From positions 124,001 to 188,000 of the forward strand of contig NZ_JACJTU010000013.1 in the NCBI RefSeq assembly GCF_014698835.1: a stretch of 64,000 nt of DNA, in the 5' to 3' direction. Position 1 is the first letter of the stretch, and the number at the start of each line of letters is the position of its first letter. The notes below the pieces were generated by a model. The model had not been told where the DNA came from, searched no databases, and worked only from the letters and a program-made list of their open reading frames with translations. The stretch comes from Nostoc paludosum FACHB-159. Its GTDB lineage: Bacteria; Cyanobacteriota; Cyanobacteriia; Cyanobacteriales; Nostocaceae. Shown in pieces: positions 25,404 through 34,579 of this stretch. The position numbers and the translations under genes are program-made.

Positions 25404-25799
25404 TTAATCAACAGCTGCTAAACCAGCGATTTGTAAGGGTTTTATACTATCTCCGGTCTTTGTATTAAGTTGCTGCACCATTACTGTGGTATCTATAGGT
25501 TCTTTTCCAAATGATGAGTCTGTATCTAACTCATAATTGCTAGGGTCATCAAGCATGAGGCGATCGCACGGAATCGTATCGGATAAAATTGCACTTGCCA
25601 TCATACCCGTATGAATCTCCAATTGAGCTTTTCGCGGAGCTTCAAACACTAGGCGTTGCCCTGGAAAAACAACCCTTTCAAAATACCAATTTGCAATATT
25701 AGAGATGCGAGCTACCTGTATTTTGCTCGTGGCATTAATGTAGCAGCAGAGAATTTTCCCCGATTGCTCAGGTGGTAGAGGATCTAAAATTTGAGCCAT
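25404..25799 (-). CDS. DUF1830 family protein
   Basis: This is a small cyanobacterial protein of unknown function, 131 aa. The DUF1830 core is clear: ILCCYINATSKIQVARISNI, then ANWYFERVVFPGQRLVFEAP and AQLEIHTG. The start is an ATG at 25799. It is a single-gene unit with its own terminator. Confidence 0.88.
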   Translation of the reverse strand: MAQILDPLPPEQSGKILCCYINATSKIQVARISNIANWYFERVVFPGQRLVFEAPRKAQLEIHTGMMASAILSDTIPCDRLMLDDPSNYELDTDSSFGKEPIDTTVMVQQLNTKTGDSIKPLQIAGLAAVD

Positions 25800-26382
25800 A
25801 ACTGCTGAGGAGCTTTACGCCACAATTTTACATTACACTACCCAAGCCTAGCACCGACTGATCCCCAGTTGCTGTAACTGTGAATACCAACTGAATATTT
25901 GTAGATTATTTCTATCTAAAGAAATATTTATGGTTATGAAAATTTTGTAATTATTTATGCCTTTTTTGCAATTATACACTATAGATAAAAGATTTAGATA
26001 TTTTTACTCGGTATAAAAACTTTAATTTTCTCAAGACAGATAAATAAGAAATTAATCTGACGATGATCCCTTGGTTTTTAAGTTTGCGAACAAGTCAGTT
26101 TTGGTGTTCGATCTATCCCAAGATTAATACCCCCAAATGGTCGCTTAATGAATAAACTCAATGTTATCGTAAAGCTATATGAAAAATATCTTCATAAATC
26201 TCTGTCTGTCCATATGCATTTAGCGTGCAAATTAAGTTTATTGATTCCTATTTGGGACAAAAAGCTGGTTCATATCAATAATCGGCTTCAATGTCAAGCG
26301 AGATTGTGATAAATAAAAGCAACCAAAACAAAAACACCCTTTAAAACTGAATTTTTTCTCGTTTTCCCGCAACATTGGCAAG
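25800..26382. other. AT-rich intergenic region
   Basis: This 583-bp spacer lies between the divergent DUF1830 and radical SAM genes. I see no repeat array, strong hairpin or gene-like frame. It presumably carries both promoters. Confidence 0.4.
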
Positions 26383-27975
26383 ATGGCAGTCAAAACACCC
26401 ATAATGGAAAATCGAATTCTTTATGTTCGCCTTCCCTGTAACCCCATCTTTCCCATAGGGGTTGTCTACCTCAGCGATGGCGTCCACAAGCAATTTCCCA
26501 ACATCGAACAGCGTATCTTTGATTTGGGAACAGTACCACCTTTAGACTACAACTCAGCTTTGGATCGCTGTATCGATGAATTTAAACCCACACTACTAGT
26601 ATTTTCTTGGCGGGATATTCAAATTTATGCCCCAGTTGGCGGACGTGGTGGTAACCCGCTACAAAACGCTTTTGAATTTTACTACGCCAAGAATCCTCTA
26701 TTAAAACTACGCGGGGCACTGGGCGGTTTGCGAATCTTCATCGCTTACTATGTAGAGTTGTGGCGTAACCTGGGCTTAATCAAACGCGGTTTAAAGCGCG
26801 CGCAAAAATATAGTTTTGATGCCCGTGCAGTTGTAGGTGGTGGTGCAGTCAGCGTATTTTACGAACAATTGGGTAAAAGCTTACCCCAAGGGACAATTAT
26901 TTCCGTGGGTGAAGGGGAAACTCTGCTGGAAAAACTTTTAAGTGGTAGAGAGTTTCGAGATGAGCGCTGTTATGTAGTGGGAGAAACTCAACCACGAAAA
27001 CGGCTAATTCACGAACAACCCACTCCCATAGAAAAAACAGCTTGCAACTACGACTATATCGAAAGCATCTGGCCGGAATTTAACTATTATCTGCAAGAGC
27101 AAGACTTTTACATAGGCGTACAAACTAAGCGCGGTTGTCCTCACAATTGTTGTTATTGCGTTTATACGGTTGTTGAAGGCAAACAAGTACGCATCAATCC
27201 AGCAGATGAAGTAGTTGCCGAGATGCGCCAATTATACGATCGCGGCATTCGCAATTTCTGGTTTACCGATGCCCAATTCATCCCCGCCCGCAAATTTATC
27301 AACGATGCCATAGAACTCTTGCAAACAATCGTCGATTCTGGTATGACAGACATCCACTGGGCAGCTTACATTCGAGCTGACAATTTGACACCACAACTGT
27401 GTGAGTTGATGGTGAAAACCGGGATGAACTACTTTGAAATCGGGATTACCAGCGGTTCTCAAGAACTCGTGCGGAAAATGCGGATGGGATATAACCTCCG
27501 AACCGTCTTACAAAACTGTCGTGACTTAAAAGCCGCTGGTTTCAACGACTTGGTTTCCGTCAATTACTCCTTTAATGTTATTGACGAACGTCCCGAAACC
27601 ATCCGCCAAACCATCGCCTACCACCGGGAACTAGAGCGAATTTTTGGTGCTGATAAAGTCGAACCTGCCATCTTCTTTATTGGACTACAACCCCATACCC
27701 ATTTAGAAGAATATGCCTTCAAAGAAGGCATCCTCAAACCAGGGTATAATCCAATGAGCTTGATGCCGTGGACAGCCAAAAAACTCCTTTGGAACCCCGA
27801 ACCCCTTGGTTCCTTCTTTGGGGAAGTCTGTTTACAAGCTTGGCAACAAAATCCCAACGACTTCGGACGTGAAGTCATGAATATTTTAGAAGAAAAACTG
27901 GGTTGTGCCGACTTAGAAGCAGCACTTTCTTCACCGATAGAGAGGAAAGAAAAACAGCTAGCAGGTGTATCCTAG
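26383..27975 (+). CDS. B12-binding-type radical SAM protein
   Basis: The N-terminal ~200 residues have the layout of a cobalamin-binding Rossmann domain (ILYVRLPCNPIFPIGVVYLS; VVGGGAVSVFY; GTIISVGEGETLLEKLLSG), but the B12-contacting DxHxxG motif is not visible. The radical SAM domain follows. Its iron-sulfur motif CxxxCxxC is in RGCPHNCCYCVY (Cys252, Cys256, Cys259), with the later strands FWFTDAQFIP, MNYFEIGITSGSQELV and NYSFNVIDERPETIRQT. It should use S-adenosylmethionine and a [4Fe-4S] cluster; substrate is unknown. The ATG at 26383 is used; MENRILYV (residue 8) is an alternative. Length is 530 aa. Confidence 0.85.
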   Translation: MAVKTPIMENRILYVRLPCNPIFPIGVVYLSDGVHKQFPNIEQRIFDLGTVPPLDYNSALDRCIDEFKPTLLVFSWRDIQIYAPVGGRGGNPLQNAFEFYYAKNPLLKLRGALGGLRIFIAYYVELWRNLGLIKRGLKRAQKYSFDARAVVGGGAVSVFYEQLGKSLPQGTIISVGEGETLLEKLLSGREFRDERCYVVGETQPRKRLIHEQPTPIEKTACNYDYIESIWPEFNYYLQEQDFYIGVQTKRGCPHNCCYCVYTVVEGKQVRINPADEVVAEMRQLYDRGIRNFWFTDAQFIPARKFINDAIELLQTIVDSGMTDIHWAAYIRADNLTPQLCELMVKTGMNYFEIGITSGSQELVRKMRMGYNLRTVLQNCRDLKAAGFNDLVSVNYSFNVIDERPETIRQTIAYHRELERIFGADKVEPAIFFIGLQPHTHLEEYAFKEGILKPGYNPMSLMPWTAKKLLWNPEPLGSFFGEVCLQAWQQNPNDFGREVMNILEEKLGCADLEAALSSPIERKEKQLAGVS

Positions 27976-28019
27976 AAAACACAAGAATGTAGAGGTATTC
28001 ATAAATTTTGAATATCTCG

Positions 28020-28165
28020 CCCTCTGTTCCTCAGCGTCCTCAGCACCCGCCATTCGTTTAGCGTCTCCGTTAGGAGAAGTTTTGATGCCTCCGGCGGGCT
28101 GCGCCAACGGCGGCTTTGGCATTCCCGAAGGGTAGCCGCCGCTCAAACTTCTCTGTTGCGGTTCG
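28020..28165. repeat. Dispersed palindromic spacer element
   Basis: GC-rich palindromic material includes GCGTCTCCGTTAGGAGAAG, GCCTCCGGCGGGCTGCGCC and a GGCGGCT...AGCCGCC pair around 28110-28142. Related GCGTAGCGTCTCGTAGAGAAG-type pieces appear at 39090-39120, 39340-39440 and 39600-39660. No gene is seen. Confidence 0.7.
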
Positions 28166-28186
28166 TTTTCATCAAATCCCAAACTC

Positions 28187-29575
28187 ATGTTAGAAGGTTC
28201 AATTCTACAACAGCTGGAAACAGCCCATCGCCACAGCACCAGGCCAATTCGATTCGGGGTCTACTACAAAAATACCCTAGTCTCTCTTTGCCATGCCCTG
28301 GAAGACCATATTTTAGGAGACGACGATAAACCTTTAGTTATTACGGCCTTCCAACAAGGTAAATGGTATCTGCAAGAAGCCGAGCGATATGCAGACATCG
28401 CCCAGCACAGCCGCGAAATTGTCATTATGGCTGCCCCTGACGCTGGCTTTGCCGAACATCCTACAAGCCTTCTACAGAATGTAGACTTAGTAGCATTAGA
28501 TCGAGCAGATTCGGTAGCACAAGAATGGCACTTAATTATTTTGTCACCAAATTACACAGCGATGGTAATTTGTCAAGAACTATTGGCGGCTGATTATGGC
28601 AGCAGTGGAATACCGACATCAGACTTAGAGCGCAAATTCTACGGCTTGTGGACATTTGAGCCAGAATTAGTACAAGAAACAGCAGAAATAGCGATCGCTC
28701 ACATCAAAAAATACAACCCAGAACTGGCGAATAAACTCATTGCCCATAGAGAGGCGATCGTACCATCTATAGCCAGATTAGAAAATTTGGGTACAGTTGT
28801 CTCCCGCGTAGTGGATTATCTCCAAGCAGAACAAGACAATTTATCCATCCCCGTAGCACTTCGTCAACAAACCCTAGATCGAAACTTGGTTTCTAACGAA
28901 ATCCAAGCATTTTTGCGGATGGCTCAACTGCTAGATACGGCAGATGTGACTAATCCAATGGCAGCTGCGGAAGTAGTCGTGCTTGCCGAAGCTGTAGCCC
29001 AACTTTTGGATCTTCCCGCATGGCAAATCAAAAGATTGCGGCTAGCGGCTTTGTTACATCGCATAGATCCATTACAAAAAGCAGAAAGCGTTCTCACTTC
29101 TGGTGAAATACCCGCACATTCTCAAGAAGAAGCTCCTAGCTGTCCTTTAATACCAGGGGCACAGGTATTGCGAACCATGCCACGACTGCGAGCAGTTGCC
29201 CAAATTATTACTCACCAAACCGAATGGTGGAATGGCACAGGGGAACCAGCAGGTTTAGCTGGAGATGAAATTCCTCTAGAGTCGAGAATTTTGTCATTAT
29301 TGGCAGACTTTCAGTGGCGAGTAAATCAGCGAAAATCCTCAAATCAGAGTCGCGAAGAAATATTTACTCAAGCTTTAGATGAGTGCAGACAGCAACAATC
29401 TACCCGCTTTGACCCTAAACTTATAGATACCCTAGCTTTATTAGTTATGGGTTTACAACAAGGACTCGATTTACCCATAATGACACCTAAAGTTAGCAGC
29501 GGCGTCTGGCTACTTGATTCCCAATGGGATAGCTACAGCAAGACAAGTGAAGAGATTGGTACTTACTACAAATGA
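28187..29575 (+). CDS. DICT sensory domain protein with degenerate HD-GYP-like domain
   Basis: The N-terminal ~220 residues match the DICT sensory domain (RPIRFGVYYKNTLVSLCHALED; LVITAFQQGKWYLQEAERYADIAQ; VAQEWHLIILSPNY). The C-terminal ~200 residues have the shape of an HD-GYP domain, but the catalytic signatures are lost: the HD pair reads ALLHRIDPL, HHE reads THQTEW and the GYP loop reads NGTGEPAGLAGDEIPLESRI. It is therefore probably a sensor or binding protein, not a c-di-GMP phosphodiesterase. The stop overlaps the ATG of the pentapeptide gene by 4 nt (ATGA), so the two are translationally coupled. Length is 462 aa, with an ATG at 28187. Confidence 0.85.
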   Translation: MLEGSILQQLETAHRHSTRPIRFGVYYKNTLVSLCHALEDHILGDDDKPLVITAFQQGKWYLQEAERYADIAQHSREIVIMAAPDAGFAEHPTSLLQNVDLVALDRADSVAQEWHLIILSPNYTAMVICQELLAADYGSSGIPTSDLERKFYGLWTFEPELVQETAEIAIAHIKKYNPELANKLIAHREAIVPSIARLENLGTVVSRVVDYLQAEQDNLSIPVALRQQTLDRNLVSNEIQAFLRMAQLLDTADVTNPMAAAEVVVLAEAVAQLLDLPAWQIKRLRLAALLHRIDPLQKAESVLTSGEIPAHSQEEAPSCPLIPGAQVLRTMPRLRAVAQIITHQTEWWNGTGEPAGLAGDEIPLESRILSLLADFQWRVNQRKSSNQSREEIFTQALDECRQQQSTRFDPKLIDTLALLVMGLQQGLDLPIMTPKVSSGVWLLDSQWDSYSKTSEEIGTYYK

Positions 29576-30210
29576 ATATTGAAGCTATCAAATTAGGAAA
29601 ACTCAAACAACTTCCAGGGGCAAATTTAGAAGACGAAGAACTTTCCCGACTGGATTTAAACCGAATTAATCTTGCTGGTGCCACCCTTGTGGGTGTTAAC
29701 TTCGCTGCTTCCAAACTCGAAGGCGGGCATTTAGAGGGGGCGAATTTAATGGGCGCGAACCTCCAAGGAACCGACTTGCGGGCGAACCTCATGGGAGCAA
29801 ACCTGATGCAAGCAGATTTAACTGGTGCTGACTTGCGGGGTAGTAATCTGCGGGGTGCTAACTTAATGGGAGCCAGACTCAGCGATGTATCCTTGGCGGG
29901 TGCTTTCGTCAGTGGTGCGAATTTGATGAATGTCAACTTGCAAGGTGTGGACTTGCGCGGTGCTGACTTGCGCGGTGCAAACCTGACTGGGGCAAATCTC
30001 AAAGGTGCAGACTTGAGTCGTGCTGATTTGCAAGGGGCATTATTGAGTGAAGCAAACCTTGAGGAAGCTGACTTGCGGGGCGCTAATTTGGCAGGGGCGA
30101 ATTTTACCGGGGCAAATTTGCTGTGTGCAGAGTTAGAAGGTGCGAATTTAAACGGCGTTAATTTCGATAAGGCGTGCGTGGTGGGTACAGTAGTTGAAAC
30201 GCGGGCGTAA
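29572..30210 (+). CDS. Pentapeptide-repeat protein
   Basis: The product has about 32 tandem A(D/N)LxG-type pentapeptides from residue 25 onward (ANLMGANLQG, ADLTGADLRG and so on), which should form a right-handed quadrilateral beta-helix. Near residue 69 (GTDLRANLMGAN) one residue of the five is missing, shifting the register once. There is no signal peptide. The gene overlaps the DICT gene by 4 nt and is probably its functional partner. A perfect 34-bp palindrome follows 35 bp after the stop. Length is 212 aa; its molecular role is unknown. Confidence 0.9.
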   Translation: MNIEAIKLGKLKQLPGANLEDEELSRLDLNRINLAGATLVGVNFAASKLEGGHLEGANLMGANLQGTDLRANLMGANLMQADLTGADLRGSNLRGANLMGARLSDVSLAGAFVSGANLMNVNLQGVDLRGADLRGANLTGANLKGADLSRADLQGALLSEANLEEADLRGANLAGANFTGANLLCAELEGANLNGVNFDKACVVGTVVETRA

Positions 30211-30245
30211 TACCAATTTGAAAAAAGAATGTGACAAATACAGTG

Positions 30246-30279
30246 TGTAGGGGCGTACAGCTAGCTGTACGCCCCTACA
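30246..30279. terminator. Perfect 34-bp palindrome
   Basis: TGTAGGGGCGTACAGCT joined directly to its own reverse complement gives a 17+17 bp palindrome with no loop. It lies just after the pentapeptide gene and looks like a dispersed Nostoc palindromic repeat that may also end transcription. Confidence 0.75.
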
Positions 30280-30378
30280 AACGATCTAAGGCTACTTATC
30301 CAGTGGTGTGGTGAAGGAATTATATCTATCAAAAATGTGGCGTAGGTGCGATCGGGCAATGTGAATCATGGCGATCGT

Positions 30379-30903
30379 TTAATTAAAGACTTCTCCTAAG
30401 TGCGCTCTTAATTTATCGATACTACCCCACTGCTTCATCAAGTTTTCACTAGACAACAATTTAGCTTTAGTGTTATAACAACCCCATTCTGCTCTCATTT
30501 CATTCTTATCAAGAGGAATACGGCTGGGATTGTTGAAATCAGCAATCCAATGAACCTTAACCCATCGAAAAATACCCCATATACCTGTTTCCCATTGAGG
30601 TTTATCTTCACTTCCGTCATTAACCAGTTCAACTACGTGGGTCAAGTATCGCTCCTTCCCAGGTGGTCTTTGAGAAAGGATGATCAGAGATCCTTTTGGT
30701 AAGTTAAAAGTGTGACTATCTACACCTTCACCCTGTTTAAAGTTCAAGCGAAAGTAAGATCCAATAAGATAGTCTTCATACGCCCAAGCTTCATCATCAT
30801 TGACATTTTTAATATATTCCAGACGACTACAATCCATTATTTTTAACCATAAATATTTGCTTGATGTTACATCTCTAAAAGCCTTTTGCCTACACTCTGA
30901 CAC
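30379..30903 (-). CDS. Uncharacterised protein, 174 or 152 aa
   Basis: I do not recognise this family. The middle is strand-rich (SHTFNLPKGSLIILSQRPPG, YLTHVVELVND, WETGIWGIFRWVKVHWIADF) and faintly recalls a PUA/EVE-type small barrel; the end is helical (LMKQWGSIDKLRAHLGEVF). Start choice is open: a GTG at 30903 has an AGG nearby, while an ATG at 30837 gives 152 aa without a Shine-Dalgarno sequence. It stands alone between a repeat-bearing spacer and the CPBP protease gene. An EVE-like fold would hint at modified-nucleotide recognition, but this is speculation. Confidence 0.6.
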   Translation of the reverse strand: MSECRQKAFRDVTSSKYLWLKIMDCSRLEYIKNVNDDEAWAYEDYLIGSYFRLNFKQGEGVDSHTFNLPKGSLIILSQRPPGKERYLTHVVELVNDGSEDKPQWETGIWGIFRWVKVHWIADFNNPSRIPLDKNEMRAEWGCYNTKAKLLSSENLMKQWGSIDKLRAHLGEVFN

Positions 30904-30976
30904 TTTGCCTAAATGGAATATTAATTTAGTTTTTTTTAGCCGATATTTTATTTTTCCACAAGGTCATTACCCATTT

Positions 30977-31801
30977 TTAATTTTTAAGACTCTGCCCTCG
31001 TATCCACAAAGCTAGTGCACTCATTAACAATACCCCCATCACTCCTTGTAAAGGATTATTATTCACACCAGTTACCCAATCAGGAACTTGACCAGAGTAT
31101 TTGACTAATTTCCCCACATTAATAATGTAGTAACCCCAGACTAAACCACCATGCAAACCAATTGGAAAACCTAAGCGTCCTCTATGCCAGCGCTTTCCCC
31201 ATACCTGCGTTAATCCCAGCAATACTAAAGCTGGAAATTGGGGTAGTGTCTGAATAATTACTGCTAACGGTTTAATAAAGTGTAATATTGCAAATGTAAT
31301 TGCATCAGTCCACAGTGCTACAGGCTGACTGTAGTCTCGTTGCAATTCATCTAGCAACCAACCTCGGAATAATAATTCCTCAGCAAAGCCAATACCCAAA
31401 GCGACAATTAAACCCTCTAAAATCACTTTCAGCAAGAAAACTTTTGGTTCTTGCCACACCAACCAACCCAATAAACCCTGTACCCCAAAAAGTATCAGAA
31501 TATTAATTATCCCCATAGCCAAACCACGCATTAAATCCACACCGTTTTGCCGCGTGAATTCTAAGCCATAATGCCGCAGAATTTGGGGTTGTTGGTAGAC
31601 ATGCTTACCCCATAACCTCAAGAGAATAATAAATAATCCATATAACAATACCATCGTCAATATACTTACTAAATTTGAATTATTTACTAGTAAGTAAATT
31701 GGTGCAGCTAAGGGCAACCATAGCAGCAATAAACTCAAAATAAAATAACCCAGCCTAATAGGGGCAGGGCGTTCGGCTAAACGGACAAGGTTTTTTTTCA
31801 T
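30977..31801 (-). CDS. CPBP family intramembrane glutamic protease
   Basis: This is a multi-pass membrane protein of the Abi/CAAX-protease family. The catalytic motifs are EELLFRGWLL (EExxxR), the His in AITFAILHFIKPL and the third motif GFPIGLHGGLVWGYYI. About seven hydrophobic segments are seen. Family members process prenylated or bacteriocin-type substrates; the substrate here is unknown. The start is an ATG at 31801. Length is 274 aa. clpS lies 42 bp upstream in the same direction. Confidence 0.9.
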   Translation of the reverse strand: MKKNLVRLAERPAPIRLGYFILSLLLLWLPLAAPIYLLVNNSNLVSILTMVLLYGLFIILLRLWGKHVYQQPQILRHYGLEFTRQNGVDLMRGLAMGIINILILFGVQGLLGWLVWQEPKVFLLKVILEGLIVALGIGFAEELLFRGWLLDELQRDYSQPVALWTDAITFAILHFIKPLAVIIQTLPQFPALVLLGLTQVWGKRWHRGRLGFPIGLHGGLVWGYYIINVGKLVKYSGQVPDWVTGVNNNPLQGVMGVLLMSALALWIRGQSLKN

Positions 31802-31843
31802 ACAAAGTTAAGTCATTAATCATAAACGATCAATGACTAATGA

Positions 31844-32125
31844 TTATTCATCAGGTTCAATCGTGCTACTTAAACCGTGACTTTTCAATGTTTCGCAATA
31901 GAACTCAGCATGTTCCTGAGCGCAAGTAATGACTAAAGCCATTCCATTAGTATGGGCTTCCATCATGATACTAACAGCCTGGGGTTGGGTAAGGCTCGGC
32001 ACAGTGGTTATTAATACCTGTACCACGTACTCCATAGAGTTGTAGTCATCGTTATGGAGCAAAACGCGATAGCGAGGCGCGAGCTTGCGGGAGGTAGAAC
32101 GCTTTTCAATGGTTTCAACTGACAC
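31844..32125 (-). CDS. clpS: ATP-dependent Clp protease adaptor ClpS
   Basis: ClpS binds N-degron substrates and delivers them to ClpC/ClpA-ClpP. The core is typical: YRVLLHNDDYNSMEYVVQVL, VSIMMEAHTNGMALVITCAQEHAEFYCETLKSHGLSSTIEP. The substrate-pocket residues NDD and the His of EAHTNG are present. The start is GTG at 32125 (MSVETIEKRSTSRKLAPRY); no ATG is available. Length is 93 aa. Cyanobacteria often carry two ClpS paralogues, and which this is cannot be told. Confidence 0.92.
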   Translation of the reverse strand: MSVETIEKRSTSRKLAPRYRVLLHNDDYNSMEYVVQVLITTVPSLTQPQAVSIMMEAHTNGMALVITCAQEHAEFYCETLKSHGLSSTIEPDE

Positions 32126-32422
32126 TGCTCTTTGCTCTTTAATCGTTAATTCACTACAACAAAGCCTCTGTTTAGCGATTGCTTAACAGTTATTTACCTA
32201 TTCTATAGTATTTCTGTCGAGATACTATGCTAGGAAAACCCGTTGCAGTCGGGATTAGTCCTATTGGCTTTGCGTAGGCACAGACACAGCCATATCTCTA
32301 AGACATCGTTGCCGTGAGAGTGCTACCCTAATGTTACAGAAGCTTCCTTTAAAAGGAGCGCATTCTGGCTTTTAAATTCAAGAACTTACAAAACAATCTT
32401 TATCGCCGCCCAAACTGTCTAA

Positions 32423-32782
32423 ATGATGGACATAAACCTAGATTTTCTTCAACCGGGACAAATAGTGTCTTTAAAGTATGGTGAGAGGAATCTATATGCA
32501 GAAGTCATTCAATTTGTAGTTTCTCGTAAATTGTGCTGGGTGCGTCCTTTATTAATGGTCACGTTCATTGAAGAATCCCCACTGATTACCGATTTACGGG
32601 ATGCATCTGATCTACTTTGGCCTGCTGATTTATTTCAACCAGCTTTAGACACAGAAGTAATTACCTTATTGAGTCAAGTTTTAGCAAAACAACCAAAAGC
32701 CGAGCTTGACTCAGCGGCTAAACAGCAACTCAATCAGTTTATTCATCAACTTTGGCAAGCATCCCAAGAGGGATGGGGATAG
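32423..32782 (+). CDS. Conserved cyanobacterial protein, 119 aa
   Basis: The N-terminal half is strand-rich (LQPGQIVSLKYGERNLYAEVIQFVVSRKLCWVRPLLM) and looks like a small beta-barrel. The rest is helical (ELDSAAKQQLNQFIHQLWQASQ). It has a conserved-looking composition but I recognise no family. Two ATGs (32423, 32426) are possible starts. It stands alone, followed by spacer repeats. Confidence 0.72.
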   Translation: MMDINLDFLQPGQIVSLKYGERNLYAEVIQFVVSRKLCWVRPLLMVTFIEESPLITDLRDASDLLWPADLFQPALDTEVITLLSQVLAKQPKAELDSAAKQQLNQFIHQLWQASQEGWG

Positions 32783-32814
32783 GGCATTATTCCTGACTGC
32801 TAACTGTTGAATAT

Positions 32815-32903
32815 TTAGTGAGAAGTTAAGAGTTAGGAGTGGTGGCGAGATGGGGTAAAATTCTCTCCCCATCTTCCCTTCTCCCTCATCTTCCCCAGTC
32901 TCC
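32815..32903. repeat. Short tandem spacer repeat
   Basis: GGCGAGATGGGG and CTCCCCATCTTCCC-type units can pair with each other between the convergent genes at 32423 and 32906. Confidence 0.5.
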
Positions 32904-32905
32904 AG

Positions 32906-34081
32906 TCACACGTAACGAATACCAGCATCTCTCATTCGTTCAATTCCTTCTTGCAATCTTTCATCAGAGATAGTTAAAGCAATTCGGAAAAAGCCTTCTC
33001 CACATGCACCATAACCACTGCCAGGGGGTACAACAATGCCACATTTGTCAAGTAGCAAATTCACGAATTCTATTGAGGAATATCCTTGAGGAACAGGCGT
33101 CCAGACATAAAGGGTAGCTTTAGGGGGCTGAATTGGCCAACCTAGAGATTGCAGTCCATTGATGATAATGTCACGGCGATTTTGGTAAACCGACATGATG
33201 CCTTGAAGTTCTGCCTCTGTGGTCTTAGAATAAGCTGCGATCGCTGCTTGTTGAATTGCCTTAAACACCCCAGAATCAACGTTAGTTTTTACCTGCGCTA
33301 ATCCTTGAATCCCAACAGAATTACCAGCAACAAAACCCACTCGCCAACCTGTCATATTGTATGACTTAGACAGACTGTGAAATTCCATCGCCACATCTTT
33401 CGCACCCGCAACTTGCAGCACACTAGGCGGTTTGTAACCATCGTATGCCATTTCTGAGTAAGCGTGATCGTGGCACAGCAAGATATCATACTGCTTGCAG
33501 AAAGCTACCAATTCTTCAAAAAACTCTAGTGTTGCTAACGCCCCAGTAGGATTATTAGGATAATTAATCCACAACAGCTTTGCTTTATGAGCTACTTCTT
33601 CAGGTATGCTACTCAAATCAGGCAAAAAACTGTTTTCTGCCTTCAAAGGCATAGTAAAAGACTCACCACCAGCGAAAATTGTTGAAGTCCGATACACAGG
33701 ATAACCAGGATCTGGTATTAATGTATAGTCTCCTGCTTCCACAAATGCTAAAAAAGTATTATGAATTGCTTCTTTAGAACCAATTGAAGAAACAATTTCT
33801 GTATCGGGATTCAACCCTGTCACGCCAAACCGATTTTCCATCCACTTAGCCGCTGTCTCCCGGAATTCCTTCGTACCTTGGTAGGGCGGATAATTATGCA
33901 TAGAAGCATCATCAATTGCCTCATGCATTACCTGGAGAATATGAATAGGAGTCGGTTTATCTGGATCGCCAATACCCATATTAATGATATCAACTCCCTT
34001 AGCAACGAGTTCATTCTGCTTGTGGATAATTTCAGCAAACAGATAGGGAGGAATTTTTTCTAGGCGTTTAGCGAACTGCAT
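32906..34081 (-). CDS. dapL: LL-diaminopimelate aminotransferase-type PLP enzyme
   Basis: This is a class I/II pyridoxal-phosphate aminotransferase of 391 aa. The start MQFAKRLEKIPPYLFAEIIHKQNELVAKGVDIINMGIGDPD, the tyrosine in NYPPYQGTKEFR, WINYPNNPTGA, HDHAYSEMAYDGY and the PLP lysine in HSLSKSYNMTGWRVGF fit the DapL family, which makes LL-diaminopimelate from tetrahydrodipicolinate for lysine and peptidoglycan. Cyanobacteria usually have a second, longer DapL (about 411 aa), so this copy may have other substrates such as aspartate or aromatic amino acids. The ATG is at 34081. Confidence 0.83.
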   Translation of the reverse strand: MQFAKRLEKIPPYLFAEIIHKQNELVAKGVDIINMGIGDPDKPTPIHILQVMHEAIDDASMHNYPPYQGTKEFRETAAKWMENRFGVTGLNPDTEIVSSIGSKEAIHNTFLAFVEAGDYTLIPDPGYPVYRTSTIFAGGESFTMPLKAENSFLPDLSSIPEEVAHKAKLLWINYPNNPTGALATLEFFEELVAFCKQYDILLCHDHAYSEMAYDGYKPPSVLQVAGAKDVAMEFHSLSKSYNMTGWRVGFVAGNSVGIQGLAQVKTNVDSGVFKAIQQAAIAAYSKTTEAELQGIMSVYQNRRDIIINGLQSLGWPIQPPKATLYVWTPVPQGYSSIEFVNLLLDKCGIVVPPGSGYGACGEGFFRIALTISDERLQEGIERMRDAGIRYV

Positions 34082-34378
34082 GGCTATTTATGAAGAATGC
34101 ACAATCTAGGTGGTCATTAGCACAGTTTACGCCACCTTAGCATTTAAATAATCAATGTCATAGAAAATAAAACCAACGATCTCGCCCTTATTATCGGCAC
34201 TGTTTTTCCAGAAGGTACACAGGTAAAAGTGCCTTTACAAGGATCTATATTCATGTATGGTGAATTCTTCTTCGTTAGCCATGTCCGAGCTACCATAACT
34301 GTTTGAAAGTTTGATTGCTCTAGTCTTTATTAAATTCACTTCAATAAACTAAAAACCTCTATACCTAAAGACAGATAA

Positions 34379-34579
34379 TTAGTATCCAAGGCTAGAAACT
34401 AACTGAATCCGACCAGCATCCATTTCTGACATTAATAATTCTAAAGCTTCGTAGTCAACGTCAGAAATATAACCTAGTTGTGTTAGTTCTGAGTTAATTT
34501 CATTTTCTATTTCAGGGGTTAATTTTTTAATATCAAGAGCTTTTTCTACCAATTTACGAATAGCGTACCTAGTTCTCAT
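34379..34579 (-). CDS. Small helical protein, 66 aa
   Basis: MRTRYAIRKLVEKALDIKKL, then TPEIENEINSELTQLGYISD and DYEALELLMSEMDAGRI make an all-helical small protein with balanced composition. I recognise no family. The start is an ATG at 34579. No partners are evident; the flanking spacers are AT-rich. Confidence 0.65.
   Translation of the reverse strand: MRTRYAIRKLVEKALDIKKLTPEIENEINSELTQLGYISDVDYEALELLMSEMDAGRIQLVSSLGY

Noticed and set aside
34082-34378. Another toxin-like remnant (minus strand, GKTVPIIRARS)
   Set aside because: The match to toxin-type C-termini is too short and no neighbouring motif supports it.
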